Shown: in pieces, positions 18,253 to 26,835 of the stretch
How the letters are laid out: each line of letters begins with the position of its first letter
Numbering within the stretch: position 1 is the first letter of the stretch
Assembly: GCF_039939195.1 (NCBI RefSeq)
Contig: NZ_JBDUUH010000016.1
Span: 1-64,000 of the forward strand
Direction of reading: 5' to 3'
Origin: Foliimonas ilicis
Lineage (GTDB): Bacteria > Pseudomonadota > Alphaproteobacteria > Rhizobiales > Rhizobiaceae
DNA: 64,000 bases
Translations under genes and position numbers: made by a program
The notes under the pieces: generated by a model
What the model was told of the DNA's origin: nothing
Database searches by the model: none
What the model saw: only the letters and a program-made list of their open reading frames with translations

Positions 18253-19002
18253 ATGAGCAACGTCCGAGGGCTGGAAGGTAAAACCGTACTTGTCACAGGA
18301 GGATCCAAAGGCATCGGTGCGGCGATCTCACGGCGCTTCATTTCGCAAGGTTGCCGCGTCGTTATGGCATTCAGATCGGACGAGGTGGCTGCATCGAAAC
18401 TCGCAGCTAAATTGGCCGGTGACACCGGGAACTGTCTCGCGGTTCGCTTAGATGTAGCTGATCCGGACGCGGTAAAAACAATGATCTCGATCGTCGTGAC
18501 GCGTTTCGGTACCATTGATGTGCTCGTAAACTGCGCCGGAGTCGGCACGTATCGCCCACTCGGCGAGATGGATGCGGCCTTTGTAAGGAGCATCCTTGAT
18601 ACCAATGTTTTGGGCATCGTTTTGATGACAGAGGCAGTTCTACCTCACATGCCTTCCCCAGGCGGACGCATCATCAATTTGTCCTCGGCGCTGGCATTCA
18701 GGCCGATCAACTCGAGTTCGGTTTATTCGGCTTCGAAGGCTGCTGTGAATACATTGACGCATGCCTTCAGCAAGGAGCTTGGCCCACGTGGGATAACGGT
18801 CAACGCGGTGGCCCCGGGCGTGATTGAAACCGATATGACGGCCAATATACTTGCTGAAAGAGGCGATCAAATATTGGCGATGACGCCCATGGCTCGGATC
18901 GGCCAGCCGGACGACATTGCCGGTATTGTGACTTTTCTCGCCTCGAATGACGCGAACTGGATTACCGGACGTACCATTGTCGCCGACGGTGGCGTAACGT
19001 AA
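18253..19002 (+). CDS. Short-chain dehydrogenase/reductase (FabG-like)
   Basis: A 249-residue classical SDR. NAD(P)-binding TGGSKGIGAAIS lies near the start, NCAGVG follows, and the catalytic set is Ser in NLSSALAF, Tyr-Lys in YSASKAAV. The end has the usual GRTIVADGG tail. An Arg in the second strand end (AFRSDE) suggests NADP preference. The start ATG at 18253 has AAAGGGGA nine bases upstream; the frame is open to 18136 but without a better site. It stands alone between IS481 and a second SDR relic, so substrate and pathway are unknown. Confidence 0.85.
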   Translation: MSNVRGLEGKTVLVTGGSKGIGAAISRRFISQGCRVVMAFRSDEVAASKLAAKLAGDTGNCLAVRLDVADPDAVKTMISIVVTRFGTIDVLVNCAGVGTYRPLGEMDAAFVRSILDTNVLGIVLMTEAVLPHMPSPGGRIINLSSALAFRPINSSSVYSASKAAVNTLTHAFSKELGPRGITVNAVAPGVIETDMTANILAERGDQILAMTPMARIGQPDDIAGIVTFLASNDANWITGRTIVADGGVT

Positions 19003-19177
19003 GACTGACTTAGTATACCTCAAGAAAATCCATTGCCGATCGGGTGGGCCAGCTGATGCCCGCCGACAGGCGAGAGTGACGCCGATAGCGTCAGCGGGAG
19101 AGATTCCCATGAATTCGAAACTGTTTGAAGATACGTAAAGAAGAAGACGATTGCTCGCTAAGACAAGAGACTGTCAC

Positions 19178-19465
19178 GATTCCGGAATCGCCTCCGGTGA
19201 TCAGCGCTATCTTTCCGTCGAGTTTTTTGGAACCGAGATAGAAAGGCGCATCATAGAGCGGCTGAGAATCGATCTTCCGTTCTTCGCCGAGCTTTAGATG
19301 GTGCTGCTTGGGGAAGGGCGGTGCCGGGTATTTTCGTGCGCCAGCCTGCATCGCAGCTTTCGATTTCGAGCGCGGTTTGGCGCGATCGTCTGCGTCTACA
19401 TTTGTTTGTATCTGCTGCGGCTTGCCCTTTTCGCTTGCTGCAGAGGTCTCGCTGGGACTGGCCAT
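19178..19465 (-). pseudogene. 5' relic of a YghA-type SDR oxidoreductase
   Basis: From ATG 19465 the protein reads MASPSETSAAS then FPKQHHLKLGEERKIDSQPL, YDAPFYLGSKKLDGKIALITGGDSGI, which is the N-terminal extension and cofactor-binding start of the YghA-like SDR subfamily. The match ends right after GGDSGI at about 19178, and the remaining frame to the stop at 19091 is unrelated. The catalytic Tyr/Lys half is absent. The breakpoint lies about 175 bases from the end of an intact SDR on the other strand, so rearrangement between SDR genes is possible. Confidence 0.75.
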
Positions 19466-19977
19466 TGCTGCCGTCTGCTTCAGAAAAGGAAACGCGCAAA
19501 ACGACGAAAGTTTAATTCCGAAAATGGATTTCTTCAAGAAGCGCTAGATGAAGTTTCGGCGGGACCGGGAATGGTTTAATTCATAGCTGAAATCCTTGAT
19601 GATCGCCCGAAACCGGGAGCGAAAGTCTAGTTGCTCAATAGTCTCTGGAACGGCCAGAGAACTGACAGTCAAGTACGTTAGGAGAATGCCACTCGGATTT
19701 CTGCTGCAGCTCTTTCGCAAAGCGAAGTTCCGGCATTACTCGTGCGGCCGACCTGACGTCTTCTGCTGATGGCGACGGCCCGGAGTCTGGGCAGTGAAGG
19801 CGGCGGCTGATAGCAGCAAGCGTGCTGAATGCAGTAACGGCCCCAGATCCTATCCCTAACAGCTTAAATTTATGAAATTTCTAACTATATTTTACCATAA
19901 GTTGCCTTTCGCGCCCATGCTACCGCAACGTTTTCCTGAATTGCGAGTTGCTGTCGTTCACAGCGGGGACTATCAGC
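19466..19977. other. Intergenic, no gene recognised
   Basis: About 510 bases with only chance frames. It includes the promoter region of the L,D-transpeptidase, which is noticeably AT-rich at 19860-19900. Confidence 0.45.
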
Positions 19978-21033
19978 ATGCATTTGAAAACACGATTCCT
20001 AGCAATGTTACTTGCAGGAGCAGGGGTGATATTTAGTCTGCCGGCAATAGCGCAGACTGTTGAGGATGTCCTGGCGGCGAATTCCCCCGTGACGCCGGAA
20101 TCGATCAACGCCGCGCCTTTGGTCGATCTGGATCAGATCGTTACAGCTAGTTCAGCGGAATCGTTGTCCAATGAAACGTCAGCGTCGAAAGCCATAGCGC
20201 CATCTGCCTCTATTGTCCGCTTGCAGATACTGCTTGACCGTGCGGGGGCCTCGCCCGGCGTAATTGATGGTCTCGATGGCGGCAACCTTCGCAAGGCGAT
20301 TTCGGGCTTCCGGCTGATGCTTGGGTTGCCAGTCGACGGCAAACTGGACCCTGCCGTTATCGCAGCACTGATTTCACCTGATCAGGCGATCAGTTCCCAC
20401 GTAATTTCTCCCGAAGACCACGCCTCCGTCGTGGGCGAGCTGCCAGAAGATTACGGCGAGTTGGCGAAGCTGGACCATCTGGGCTACACGAGCGTCGCCG
20501 AGGGGATCGCCGAGCGCTTCCATATGGATGTCGGTTTCTTGCGGCTGCTTAACCCTGGTTCGGACTTTGCATCAGGCGAAACAATCTTCGTTGCCGATCC
20601 TGGCTCTGACAGGGAAGGACAAGTGGCAAAGGTGGAAGTCGATAAACCCGGCGGGCAAGTGCGGGCCTACGCCGCGAATGGCTTCTTAATCGCAACCTAT
20701 CCAGCCACCATCGGCAGCGAGTCCAATCCATCGCCGAAGGGTACTCATATGGTCAAGACGGTGGTCGAGAACCCCACCTATACCTACAACCCGAAGCTCA
20801 ATTTCCAGCAGGGCAACAATGACAAGGTCCTGACGCTGCCGCCAGGGCCCAATGGGCCTGTGGGTTCAATTTGGATCGACCTGTCGGAGCCGACTTATGG
20901 CATCCACGGAACGCCGGAACCGAATCGGATCGACAAGACCGGATCGCATGGCTGTGTCCGCATCACCAATTGGGATGCGCAGGAACTCGCGAAAATGCTG
21001 ACTGAGGGAGTGCCAGTAATCTTCTTGGAATAA
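19978..21033 (+). CDS. L,D-transpeptidase (YkuD family), periplasmic
   Basis: A 351-residue exported protein. Signal peptide at 1-25 (FLAMLLAGAGVIFSL, cut near AIAQ); a peptidoglycan-binding-like segment at about 75-120 (LQILLDRAGASPGVIDGLDG); YkuD domain from about 225 with HGTPEPNRI and the catalytic Cys in SHGCVRITN. Such enzymes make 3-3 crosslinks in murein or attach proteins to it, and are numerous in Rhizobiales. ATG 19978 with CGGGGAC upstream is preferred over 19948 because only it gives a proper signal peptide. No operon partner; its upstream is AT-rich. Confidence 0.9.
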   Translation: MHLKTRFLAMLLAGAGVIFSLPAIAQTVEDVLAANSPVTPESINAAPLVDLDQIVTASSAESLSNETSASKAIAPSASIVRLQILLDRAGASPGVIDGLDGGNLRKAISGFRLMLGLPVDGKLDPAVIAALISPDQAISSHVISPEDHASVVGELPEDYGELAKLDHLGYTSVAEGIAERFHMDVGFLRLLNPGSDFASGETIFVADPGSDREGQVAKVEVDKPGGQVRAYAANGFLIATYPATIGSESNPSPKGTHMVKTVVENPTYTYNPKLNFQQGNNDKVLTLPPGPNGPVGSIWIDLSEPTYGIHGTPEPNRIDKTGSHGCVRITNWDAQELAKMLTEGVPVIFLE

Positions 21034-21252
21034 ATTGGCCATCATAATTCGGAACCGTTGTCTCTGGGCGAAATTCAGACATTGATGATCGGCCAGAGCG
21101 TGAACAGTAGAATCCTGTCGGCTTGGTTCGCAGTCAGCAACCCATCATGCTTCATCTTACAAGGAACTTCCATCGAAAAGCCGGCTGGAGGGTCTTCAAG
21201 CATCGAACCGGATCTTGCTGTTGCGCAGGTTGTCGATCAGACTTGCCCGTGA

Positions 21253-21372
21253 TCCCTCTATCGCCGCTACCGATTTCTTGCTGAAGTGGTCGCCAATGCG
21301 GGGCAATATTTCCGAGTTCCGCTCAGCTTGCGGATGGTCGAGGATATGTTGGCCGCGCGCGGCCCTCCGATC
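21253..21372 (+). pseudogene. N-terminal relic of an IS6-family transposase
   Basis: The plus-strand frame from 21253 reads SLYRRYRFLAEVVANA then YFRVPLSLRMVEDMLAARG, which matches the start of IS6/IS26-type transposases (YRRHRFP..., FRFPLSLRMVEDMLAARGI). After this the similarity is lost and a stop follows at 21383-21385. There is no catalytic domain. The relic overlaps the 3' end of the minus-strand glycosyl gene (stop at 21323), so its insertion or deletion has reshaped that end. Confidence 0.75.
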
Positions 21373-23662
21373 CATGTCTTGAGATGCCGGATTTAACTTC
21401 GATGCCTCGATCCCCCCTTCCGCGATGGCGTTCGTAGTCTCGCCGCCAACGTTCGACGGCGGCGGCGAGCGGCGCGTGCACCGCGCGGCGGCCGTTTGTT
21501 ACGCTGCTGGACAGGAGCCCGCTCGGGCAATCGCGGCCGTCGTCCCAGCCGATATGGTCAATGATCGGATAGAGGCAGATGCCCTCGACAGGGACGCCGG
21601 CGGCGCGTGCCGCCTCGACCTCCGCGACGATTGTCGAGAACCAGGCAGCGCGGCCGTCCCCCTCGGTTCCGGTTTCGGCAACGAGCAAAGGGCGTCCGTA
21701 GCGGGCATAAGTTTCTGTGAGGAAATACCGAAAGGGCTTCGCTTGCGCATGGTCCGCGCCGATTGTCGAGCCGCCGAACAGCCATTGGTTGTCATGGTAG
21801 TAGTTGAGGCCGACGATATCGAGCAGCTTCGCTTCGCCGCCAAGCTGTGGCCAAAAGCGTCCGGCAATCATGTCAAAGGCTTGGAACTGCGCCAGCCGCG
21901 CGCCTTCGGCTTCGGTGCGCTGGTGCGGCCGCATCGGATCGGCGACGATGTGGATGGCCGGTTCGCAATGCACGAAGCGCGCGCGGGGATCGACACGCAG
22001 GATTTCGTGCATCGCTGCGATCGACGCGCGGGCAAGCTGGACCTTCAGCTCAAAGCCGCGTCCGCGGGCGTAGGGGTTGAGGCAAGCGGCATCGCCGCCG
22101 CCCCACGCATGGAAAGATATCTCGTTGACCGGACAGTAGAAGGGGATCATGTCCGTCTCGTCGCGAACGATCTTCGCCGCGGCTGCGGCGAAATGTGCGA
22201 AACGATCCGCGAAGCCGGGCGACCAGATGTCCAGATGGTCCGGCCACCCATAGTGCATCAGGTCCCATACGATCTGCATGCGCCGGTCCCGCGCGGCGCG
22301 CAGCATCGGCAGGAAGCTCGACCAGTCGTACCGTCCCTCGTGCCGCTCTATCCGATGCCAGCGCAGGCCGTCGCGGAGCGTGCGCATCCCATGCGTGGCA
22401 AGCTGCGCATAGTCGACCGCGGCATGCTCGTCATGGCCGGTCGCCGCAAGCAGGTCGAGACGACGCCCGTCGCGGCGCTTGTGGGTGGAACATTCGAAAC
22501 CGCCCTGAATGAAGCTCGCGAAGGTCGATGGAGCAGGGGTCGGCTCCCGCTCGTCCAGCACCTCGTCGAAAAGCGCCTGCCATTGCGGCACAACGATTTC
22601 GGCGGCGTATGTCGTGCGAACTTTTTCACACAAAGCCCCCCCGAGCCGCACACGCAAAGCTGGGTCGCCGGCAAGGCGCTCGATGGCCGCCGCTACGTCC
22701 GCTGGCGATTCATGCGGCACGAAGAGGCCGGAGACCTCATGATCAATCTGTTGCATCGAGCCGTTGTCGGCCGTGGCGACAACTGGCAAACCCGCCGCGC
22801 CCGCTTCGGATATGACATGCGGCATACCTTCGCCGCGTGAAAGCCAGATTAATATGTCCATCGCCGAAAGCAGGACAGGCACGTCATCGCGGTCACCCAG
22901 GAAGGTTAACATGTGGGAGATGCCGCGGACAGTGGCGAGATGGCGCAGCGTGCCGGCATAGTCCGGCATGAAGGCATCCGGGCCACCAATGATGACAAAG
23001 CGGACATGCGGCAGGCGAGCATGCGCCAGTGCGGCGGCCTCGATGAAATCCTCGACGCGCTTCTTCGCGTCCAGTCGGCCGACCCAGCCGACCAGCAGAA
23101 TATCCTCGGGCAGGCCGAGCCTTGCGCGCATGCGGGCGCGGTCGCCAAGCCTGAACTCGGTGAAGTCCACCATGGAGGGGATTTCGAGTGCATGGCTTTC
23201 ACGGCCTGCCATTTTCGAGGCTGCCGCGTCGCGGATCGAGCCGCAAACGCCAACATAGCGGCTGGTGAAGTGCTTCGGGCCGGCAAGCGCCTCGGCCACC
23301 AGCCCGCCATGCTCGATCAGCGGCGGATGCCAGCCAAGCTTTTCGAGCGCCGGGTATATGTCGGCAACGTTCTGGCAGGAGACTATGATGTCATAAGCCG
23401 GTAGTTTGCTCGACAGATAGCCGACCGTGTCCTCGAACGAGAGGTCATAAGGCACGGTGTCTACGTCGATGCCGAGGGCTTCCAGTTGCCGGTGAGTCTG
23501 GTCCGGCATGCCCGGCTTGCGGAAGCATGCGATGATGTCGATTTGATACTTTGTCGGATCGAGGGTGCGGGCGAGAAGCCTCACTTCGGTTTCCTCTCCG
23601 CCGACCACCAGCCATGCGAAGACGAAAAGGATGCGTATGGGGCGGGGGTTCTCGTCGCTCAT
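21323..23662 (-). CDS. Bifunctional GT4 glycosyltransferase / GH1-like glycoside hydrolase fusion
   Basis: A 779-residue two-domain protein. Residues ~1-375 are a GT4 glycosyltransferase (VGWVGRLDAKKRVEDFI; donor-site SRGEGMPHVISEAG). Residues ~390-750 are a clan GH-A, GH1-like hydrolase with acid/base Glu in CPVNEISFHAWG and nucleophile Glu in LVAETGTEGDG, plus GLNYYHDNQW. A glycan builder and a glycan cutter in one chain is unusual. The ATG at 23662 overlaps the upstream stop (ATGA); the frame is open to 24142 but runs antisense-like through the previous gene. The last ~30 residues (after GRGDRGIEVKSG) are read through an antisense IS6 relic, so the native C-terminus is probably altered. 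Confidence 0.85.
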   Translation of the reverse strand: MSDENPRPIRILFVFAWLVVGGEETEVRLLARTLDPTKYQIDIIACFRKPGMPDQTHRQLEALGIDVDTVPYDLSFEDTVGYLSSKLPAYDIIVSCQNVADIYPALEKLGWHPPLIEHGGLVAEALAGPKHFTSRYVGVCGSIRDAAASKMAGRESHALEIPSMVDFTEFRLGDRARMRARLGLPEDILLVGWVGRLDAKKRVEDFIEAAALAHARLPHVRFVIIGGPDAFMPDYAGTLRHLATVRGISHMLTFLGDRDDVPVLLSAMDILIWLSRGEGMPHVISEAGAAGLPVVATADNGSMQQIDHEVSGLFVPHESPADVAAAIERLAGDPALRVRLGGALCEKVRTTYAAEIVVPQWQALFDEVLDEREPTPAPSTFASFIQGGFECSTHKRRDGRRLDLLAATGHDEHAAVDYAQLATHGMRTLRDGLRWHRIERHEGRYDWSSFLPMLRAARDRRMQIVWDLMHYGWPDHLDIWSPGFADRFAHFAAAAAKIVRDETDMIPFYCPVNEISFHAWGGGDAACLNPYARGRGFELKVQLARASIAAMHEILRVDPRARFVHCEPAIHIVADPMRPHQRTEAEGARLAQFQAFDMIAGRFWPQLGGEAKLLDIVGLNYYHDNQWLFGGSTIGADHAQAKPFRYFLTETYARYGRPLLVAETGTEGDGRAAWFSTIVAEVEAARAAGVPVEGICLYPIIDHIGWDDGRDCPSGLLSSSVTNGRRAVHAPLAAAVERWRRDYERHRGRGDRGIEVKSGISRHGSEGRARPTYPRPSAS

Positions 23663-24753
23663 TCGAAGCTGAATACGATCTGGAGAAATTCGGGCCTCAC
23701 GGAAACGAGGTGCGACAGAAAAGCCGGGGCTTCGACCACCGGCACGACATGCGTGATCATCTCGCGGCGGATGGCCTCGCCATGTTGTCTGAGCAGCAGG
23801 AGCGTCTCGTCCGAAAGCCGGCGGCGGTCCCAACGATGCGACAGCCCGCGGGGCACCCGGCCGATCTGGGCGCAGCGTAGCGACAGGCCGTTGTGATGAA
23901 ACTCCTCGCCGAGACGCGTTTGCCCCGCGCTGTCCTGATAGAAGGCGAGGTCGATGGCCGTTCCCTGCGGTCTCAGCGCGCGCAATGCATCGTGCAGGCT
24001 TTCCGAACGTGCCCGGGTCTGAAAGACGAAGTCCGCGCCGCGATCCTGCCCCCCATGATGCCAGCGTGTCTTGGCATGCTGCCAGGCGTGCGCTTCCGTC
24101 ATGGCCGTCAGTCCCAGCGCGCCTGCCTTCTCGCGCCGCCATGCGGACGGTTCGGCGAGGATCACCTCAGCGCCGGCCATGCTGGCGAACAGCGCGGTGA
24201 GTAGGCCGACGGTGCCGCCACCGAAGACGACGACCGGGCGTCCGGCAAGGCTCTCGCCGAGGTGCCGCGTCTGCGGGCCGAGTATCTCGGCATCGGCGTG
24301 CAGAATGCCGTTGGCGGCGATAGGACCCATTTGCGTCAAGAAAATGCCGAGGATGGGATCGACGCCGTCTGGGATTCCGACCAGAAGTTCGGTGAAAGGA
24401 TCGGCGGTATGCCCGGACTTGTGGCCGTAGGTTGCGGCGACGATATCGCCGCCGGAGAAGCCATCCGCTCGGCTTTCGGCGACGCTTCCGACCTCCATGT
24501 AGCCGAGGAACGGCACGGGAAAACGCACGCTCGGCTCGCCTTCGATGAAGACGCCACGCTCGGCGTCCCAGCGGGAGTGCAGATAGGGATTGGTATTCTT
24601 GAGGAAGGTCAGCTCCGTTCCGGCGGAAAAGCCGCTGTAGATCGTGTCGAGCCGGACCTCCCCTTCGGGCGGCGGGCCTTCCTCATAGGAGATGAAATAT
24701 GGCTTGCCTGGCGCTTCGATACCCAGCGAACGGATGGTTCGATGCTCAGACAT
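23659..24753 (-). CDS. Medium-chain dehydrogenase/reductase (zinc-type alcohol dehydrogenase fold)
   Basis: A 364-residue MDR protein with a GroES-like N-domain (YSGFSAGTELTFLK) and a Rossmann domain with VVFGGGTVGLLTALFAS, then ILAEPSAWR. The cluster of four cysteines that binds structural zinc in classical alcohol dehydrogenases is absent. It sits between a Gfo/Idh/MocA oxidoreductase and a GT4-GH gene, a setting typical of sugar-nucleotide or glycan tailoring. Its ATG at 24753 overlaps the upstream gene by eight bases. Likely role is oxidation or reduction of a sugar; the substrate is unknown. Confidence 0.8.
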   Translation of the reverse strand: MSEHRTIRSLGIEAPGKPYFISYEEGPPPEGEVRLDTIYSGFSAGTELTFLKNTNPYLHSRWDAERGVFIEGEPSVRFPVPFLGYMEVGSVAESRADGFSGGDIVAATYGHKSGHTADPFTELLVGIPDGVDPILGIFLTQMGPIAANGILHADAEILGPQTRHLGESLAGRPVVVFGGGTVGLLTALFASMAGAEVILAEPSAWRREKAGALGLTAMTEAHAWQHAKTRWHHGGQDRGADFVFQTRARSESLHDALRALRPQGTAIDLAFYQDSAGQTRLGEEFHHNGLSLRCAQIGRVPRGLSHRWDRRRLSDETLLLLRQHGEAIRREMITHVVPVVEAPAFLSHLVSVRPEFLQIVFSFE

Positions 24754-25753
24754 CGGCCGGCTCCGTTATGGAAACGTCGATCCCGACCGGCTGACGCGAG
24801 ACGACGGATTGGGCGATCGCCAGCGCGACGCGATGCGTTTTCAGCGCCTCGCTATAGGGTGAGCGGATGCGATCGGGGAGGCAGCGTACGGCATCGAGAA
24901 AATCCCGATCCTCGCTCTCGACGGGATCGCCTGCCGCCTGCCGCACCGGACGCCCGCGCCCGACATCGACCATGATGTCGCGGTCGGACAGTTCGATCGC
25001 CATGCCGTCGCAGAAAAGATCTAGGCCGGTACGATGAGGCCAGCGCAGAAGGCATGTCGAAGACAGCGTGCCGACCGCGCCCGTGGCGAAGCGCAGCGAT
25101 ACAGCGGTGGCGGTCGCGACGTCGAGGCCGTGAAAGTCGCCACGCGGAGCCGTGCAAGCGCTTTGTGCGTAGACCTCTGTCACCTCGCCGACGAGGTGGC
25201 GGGCGAGGTCGATGACATGGGTCGTCTGTTCCACGATCTGGCCGCCCGAGCGGTCCTGCCGCCACCACCATTGCGGCGGCGGCGTCTGATCGAGCCAGTA
25301 ACCGGCGACCAGCGCAGCCGGGTTGTCGGCAAGCAGGCCGCGGGCTTCCTCGACGGTATCGAGATAGCGCCAGTGGTACCCAACGGCGGTGATGAGGCGT
25401 CGTTCCTCTACTCGCCGGGCGATGCGCTCCGCTGCCTCAATGTCGAGCGACAGCGGTTTTTCCACGAAGAACGGCAGGCCGGCGGCGATCACCACTTTCT
25501 CGACGGGGCCATGGGCAAAAGGCGGGATACAGATAAAGACTGCATCGAGGCTTTCCATGGCGATAAGGTCGGCATGGGAGTTGTAAGCTCGCGCGCCGAG
25601 TCGTTCGGCAAGCGCGGTTGCCCGCATGAAATCGGGATCGGCGATGCCGACAATCGCGACATCCGCCATGCCCAAGAGCACGCCAACATGCCTTTCGGCG
25701 ATTCCTCCCGCGCCGATGAAGGCGATTCTCAATTGGTACCGACCGGCGTTCAT
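24746..25753 (-). CDS. Gfo/Idh/MocA-family oxidoreductase
   Basis: A 335-residue NAD(P)-dependent oxidoreductase with FIGAGGIAERH at the N-terminus and the family EKP motif in FFVEKPLSLD; the C-terminal domain begins near GYHWRYLDTVEEA. Members oxidise sugars, inositols and sugar nucleotides. The ATG at 25753 overlaps the stop of the upstream glycosyltransferase (ATGA), which favours it over an earlier Met at 25762. With the MDR next door it may form a two-step oxidation/reduction in glycan precursor synthesis. Confidence 0.87.
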   Translation of the reverse strand: MNAGRYQLRIAFIGAGGIAERHVGVLLGMADVAIVGIADPDFMRATALAERLGARAYNSHADLIAMESLDAVFICIPPFAHGPVEKVVIAAGLPFFVEKPLSLDIEAAERIARRVEERRLITAVGYHWRYLDTVEEARGLLADNPAALVAGYWLDQTPPPQWWWRQDRSGGQIVEQTTHVIDLARHLVGEVTEVYAQSACTAPRGDFHGLDVATATAVSLRFATGAVGTLSSTCLLRWPHRTGLDLFCDGMAIELSDRDIMVDVGRGRPVRQAAGDPVESEDRDFLDAVRCLPDRIRSPYSEALKTHRVALAIAQSVVSRQPVGIDVSITEPADV

Positions 25754-26835
25754 GCTGTGCACATCCCTTCCACAATCGCACGGTAGAGCGCGTCGGTTTC
25801 CCGGCCCATGCGCGCCGCTGTGAACCGTTCCTCGAAGCGCTGCCGGCCCCGCTTTCCGGCGATCCGACGACCGGGCTCGTCGGCAAGTGCCGCGACGATC
25901 ATTGCGGCAAGCAAAGACGGGTCGCCGGCAGGCACCAGAAAAGGATGATCGCCGCTAAGTGCTTCGACCGTGCCGCCGATGCGGGTTGCGACGACCGGAA
26001 GGCCAAGCGCCATCGCCTCCAGCACGACGAGAGGCAGACCCTCGAAAAGCGAGGGCAGCACCAGCAGGTCGGCAGCGGTGAGAAGGTCCGGCACGTCGGC
26101 GCGTTCGCCGAGAAAGGTGACGTTTGGCAGTGCCAGAGACGCGGCAAGCGCCTGCATGTCTGCCATTTCTGGACCATCGCCGACAAGCAGGAAGTGCAGG
26201 CCCGGCGCCTGAAGTGAGACTTCGGCTGCGGCGTGCAACAACGCCGCGTGTCCCTTCTGGGCGGTAAAGCGCGCAACGGTAAGGCACACGGGCGCGTCAT
26301 CCGCAATCGCCAGCACGGCACGTGTCCCGGCGCGTCCGCGCCGTGGAACCGGTGCCTCGATGCCGTTGCGGATGGTGATCACGCGGGAAAACCCCTGCGC
26401 CCGATAGCTCACGGCCACCGCCTCCGACACGGCGACGAGCGCCTCGGCCAGGCTCGTGGCCAATCTGTGCCGCGCCTGCTGTTCAGGGTCGGTAATCAGA
26501 TAGGGGAGATGTTCCGTGCGCAGGACGGGTATCATGGCGTTCCAGCCAGCCTCGAGCAGTTCATGGCCTTCCCACCCGACGCCGGCGTGAACATGAAAGA
26601 TGGCGGGGCACCGTGTGTCGAGCCATCCGGAGAGCCCCCTATCGACGGCAACGGTCTCGAAGCCTGCCTCATCGCTGCGAAGAAGGAAGCGAGTCCCGTC
26701 GCCTTGCGAAGGGAAGGCGAGCGCCACCTCATGCGTTGCGCGGAGCGCGGCTGCGAGTGTCAGCATGTGCTCTCCGACGCCGGAAGGCACCGCGCTGTCG
26801 GTGGCGAGCAGGATCAGGAGGCGCTTGTCCGTCAT
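25750..26835 (-). CDS. GT4-family glycosyltransferase
   Basis: A 361-residue GT-B protein. N-terminal domain begins with LLILLATDSAVPSGVGEHML; C-terminal domain has LTVARFTAQKGHAALLHA and the nucleotide-sugar site LPSLFEGLPLVVLEAMALG with the E-x7-E pair. No signal peptide or membrane segment, so it acts at the cytoplasmic face. ATG 26835 overlaps the stop of the upstream fusion gene (ATGA). It probably adds one sugar of the surface glycan made by this operon. Confidence 0.9.
   Translation of the reverse strand: MTDKRLLILLATDSAVPSGVGEHMLTLAAALRATHEVALAFPSQGDGTRFLLRSDEAGFETVAVDRGLSGWLDTRCPAIFHVHAGVGWEGHELLEAGWNAMIPVLRTEHLPYLITDPEQQARHRLATSLAEALVAVSEAVAVSYRAQGFSRVITIRNGIEAPVPRRGRAGTRAVLAIADDAPVCLTVARFTAQKGHAALLHAAAEVSLQAPGLHFLLVGDGPEMADMQALAASLALPNVTFLGERADVPDLLTAADLLVLPSLFEGLPLVVLEAMALGLPVVATRIGGTVEALSGDHPFLVPAGDPSLLAAMIVAALADEPGRRIAGKRGRQRFEERFTAARMGRETDALYRAIVEGMCTA

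Noticed and set aside
21425..22840. A 471-codon plus-strand frame
   Set aside because: Antisense shadow of the GT4-GH fusion gene, with low-complexity basic and alanine-rich text.
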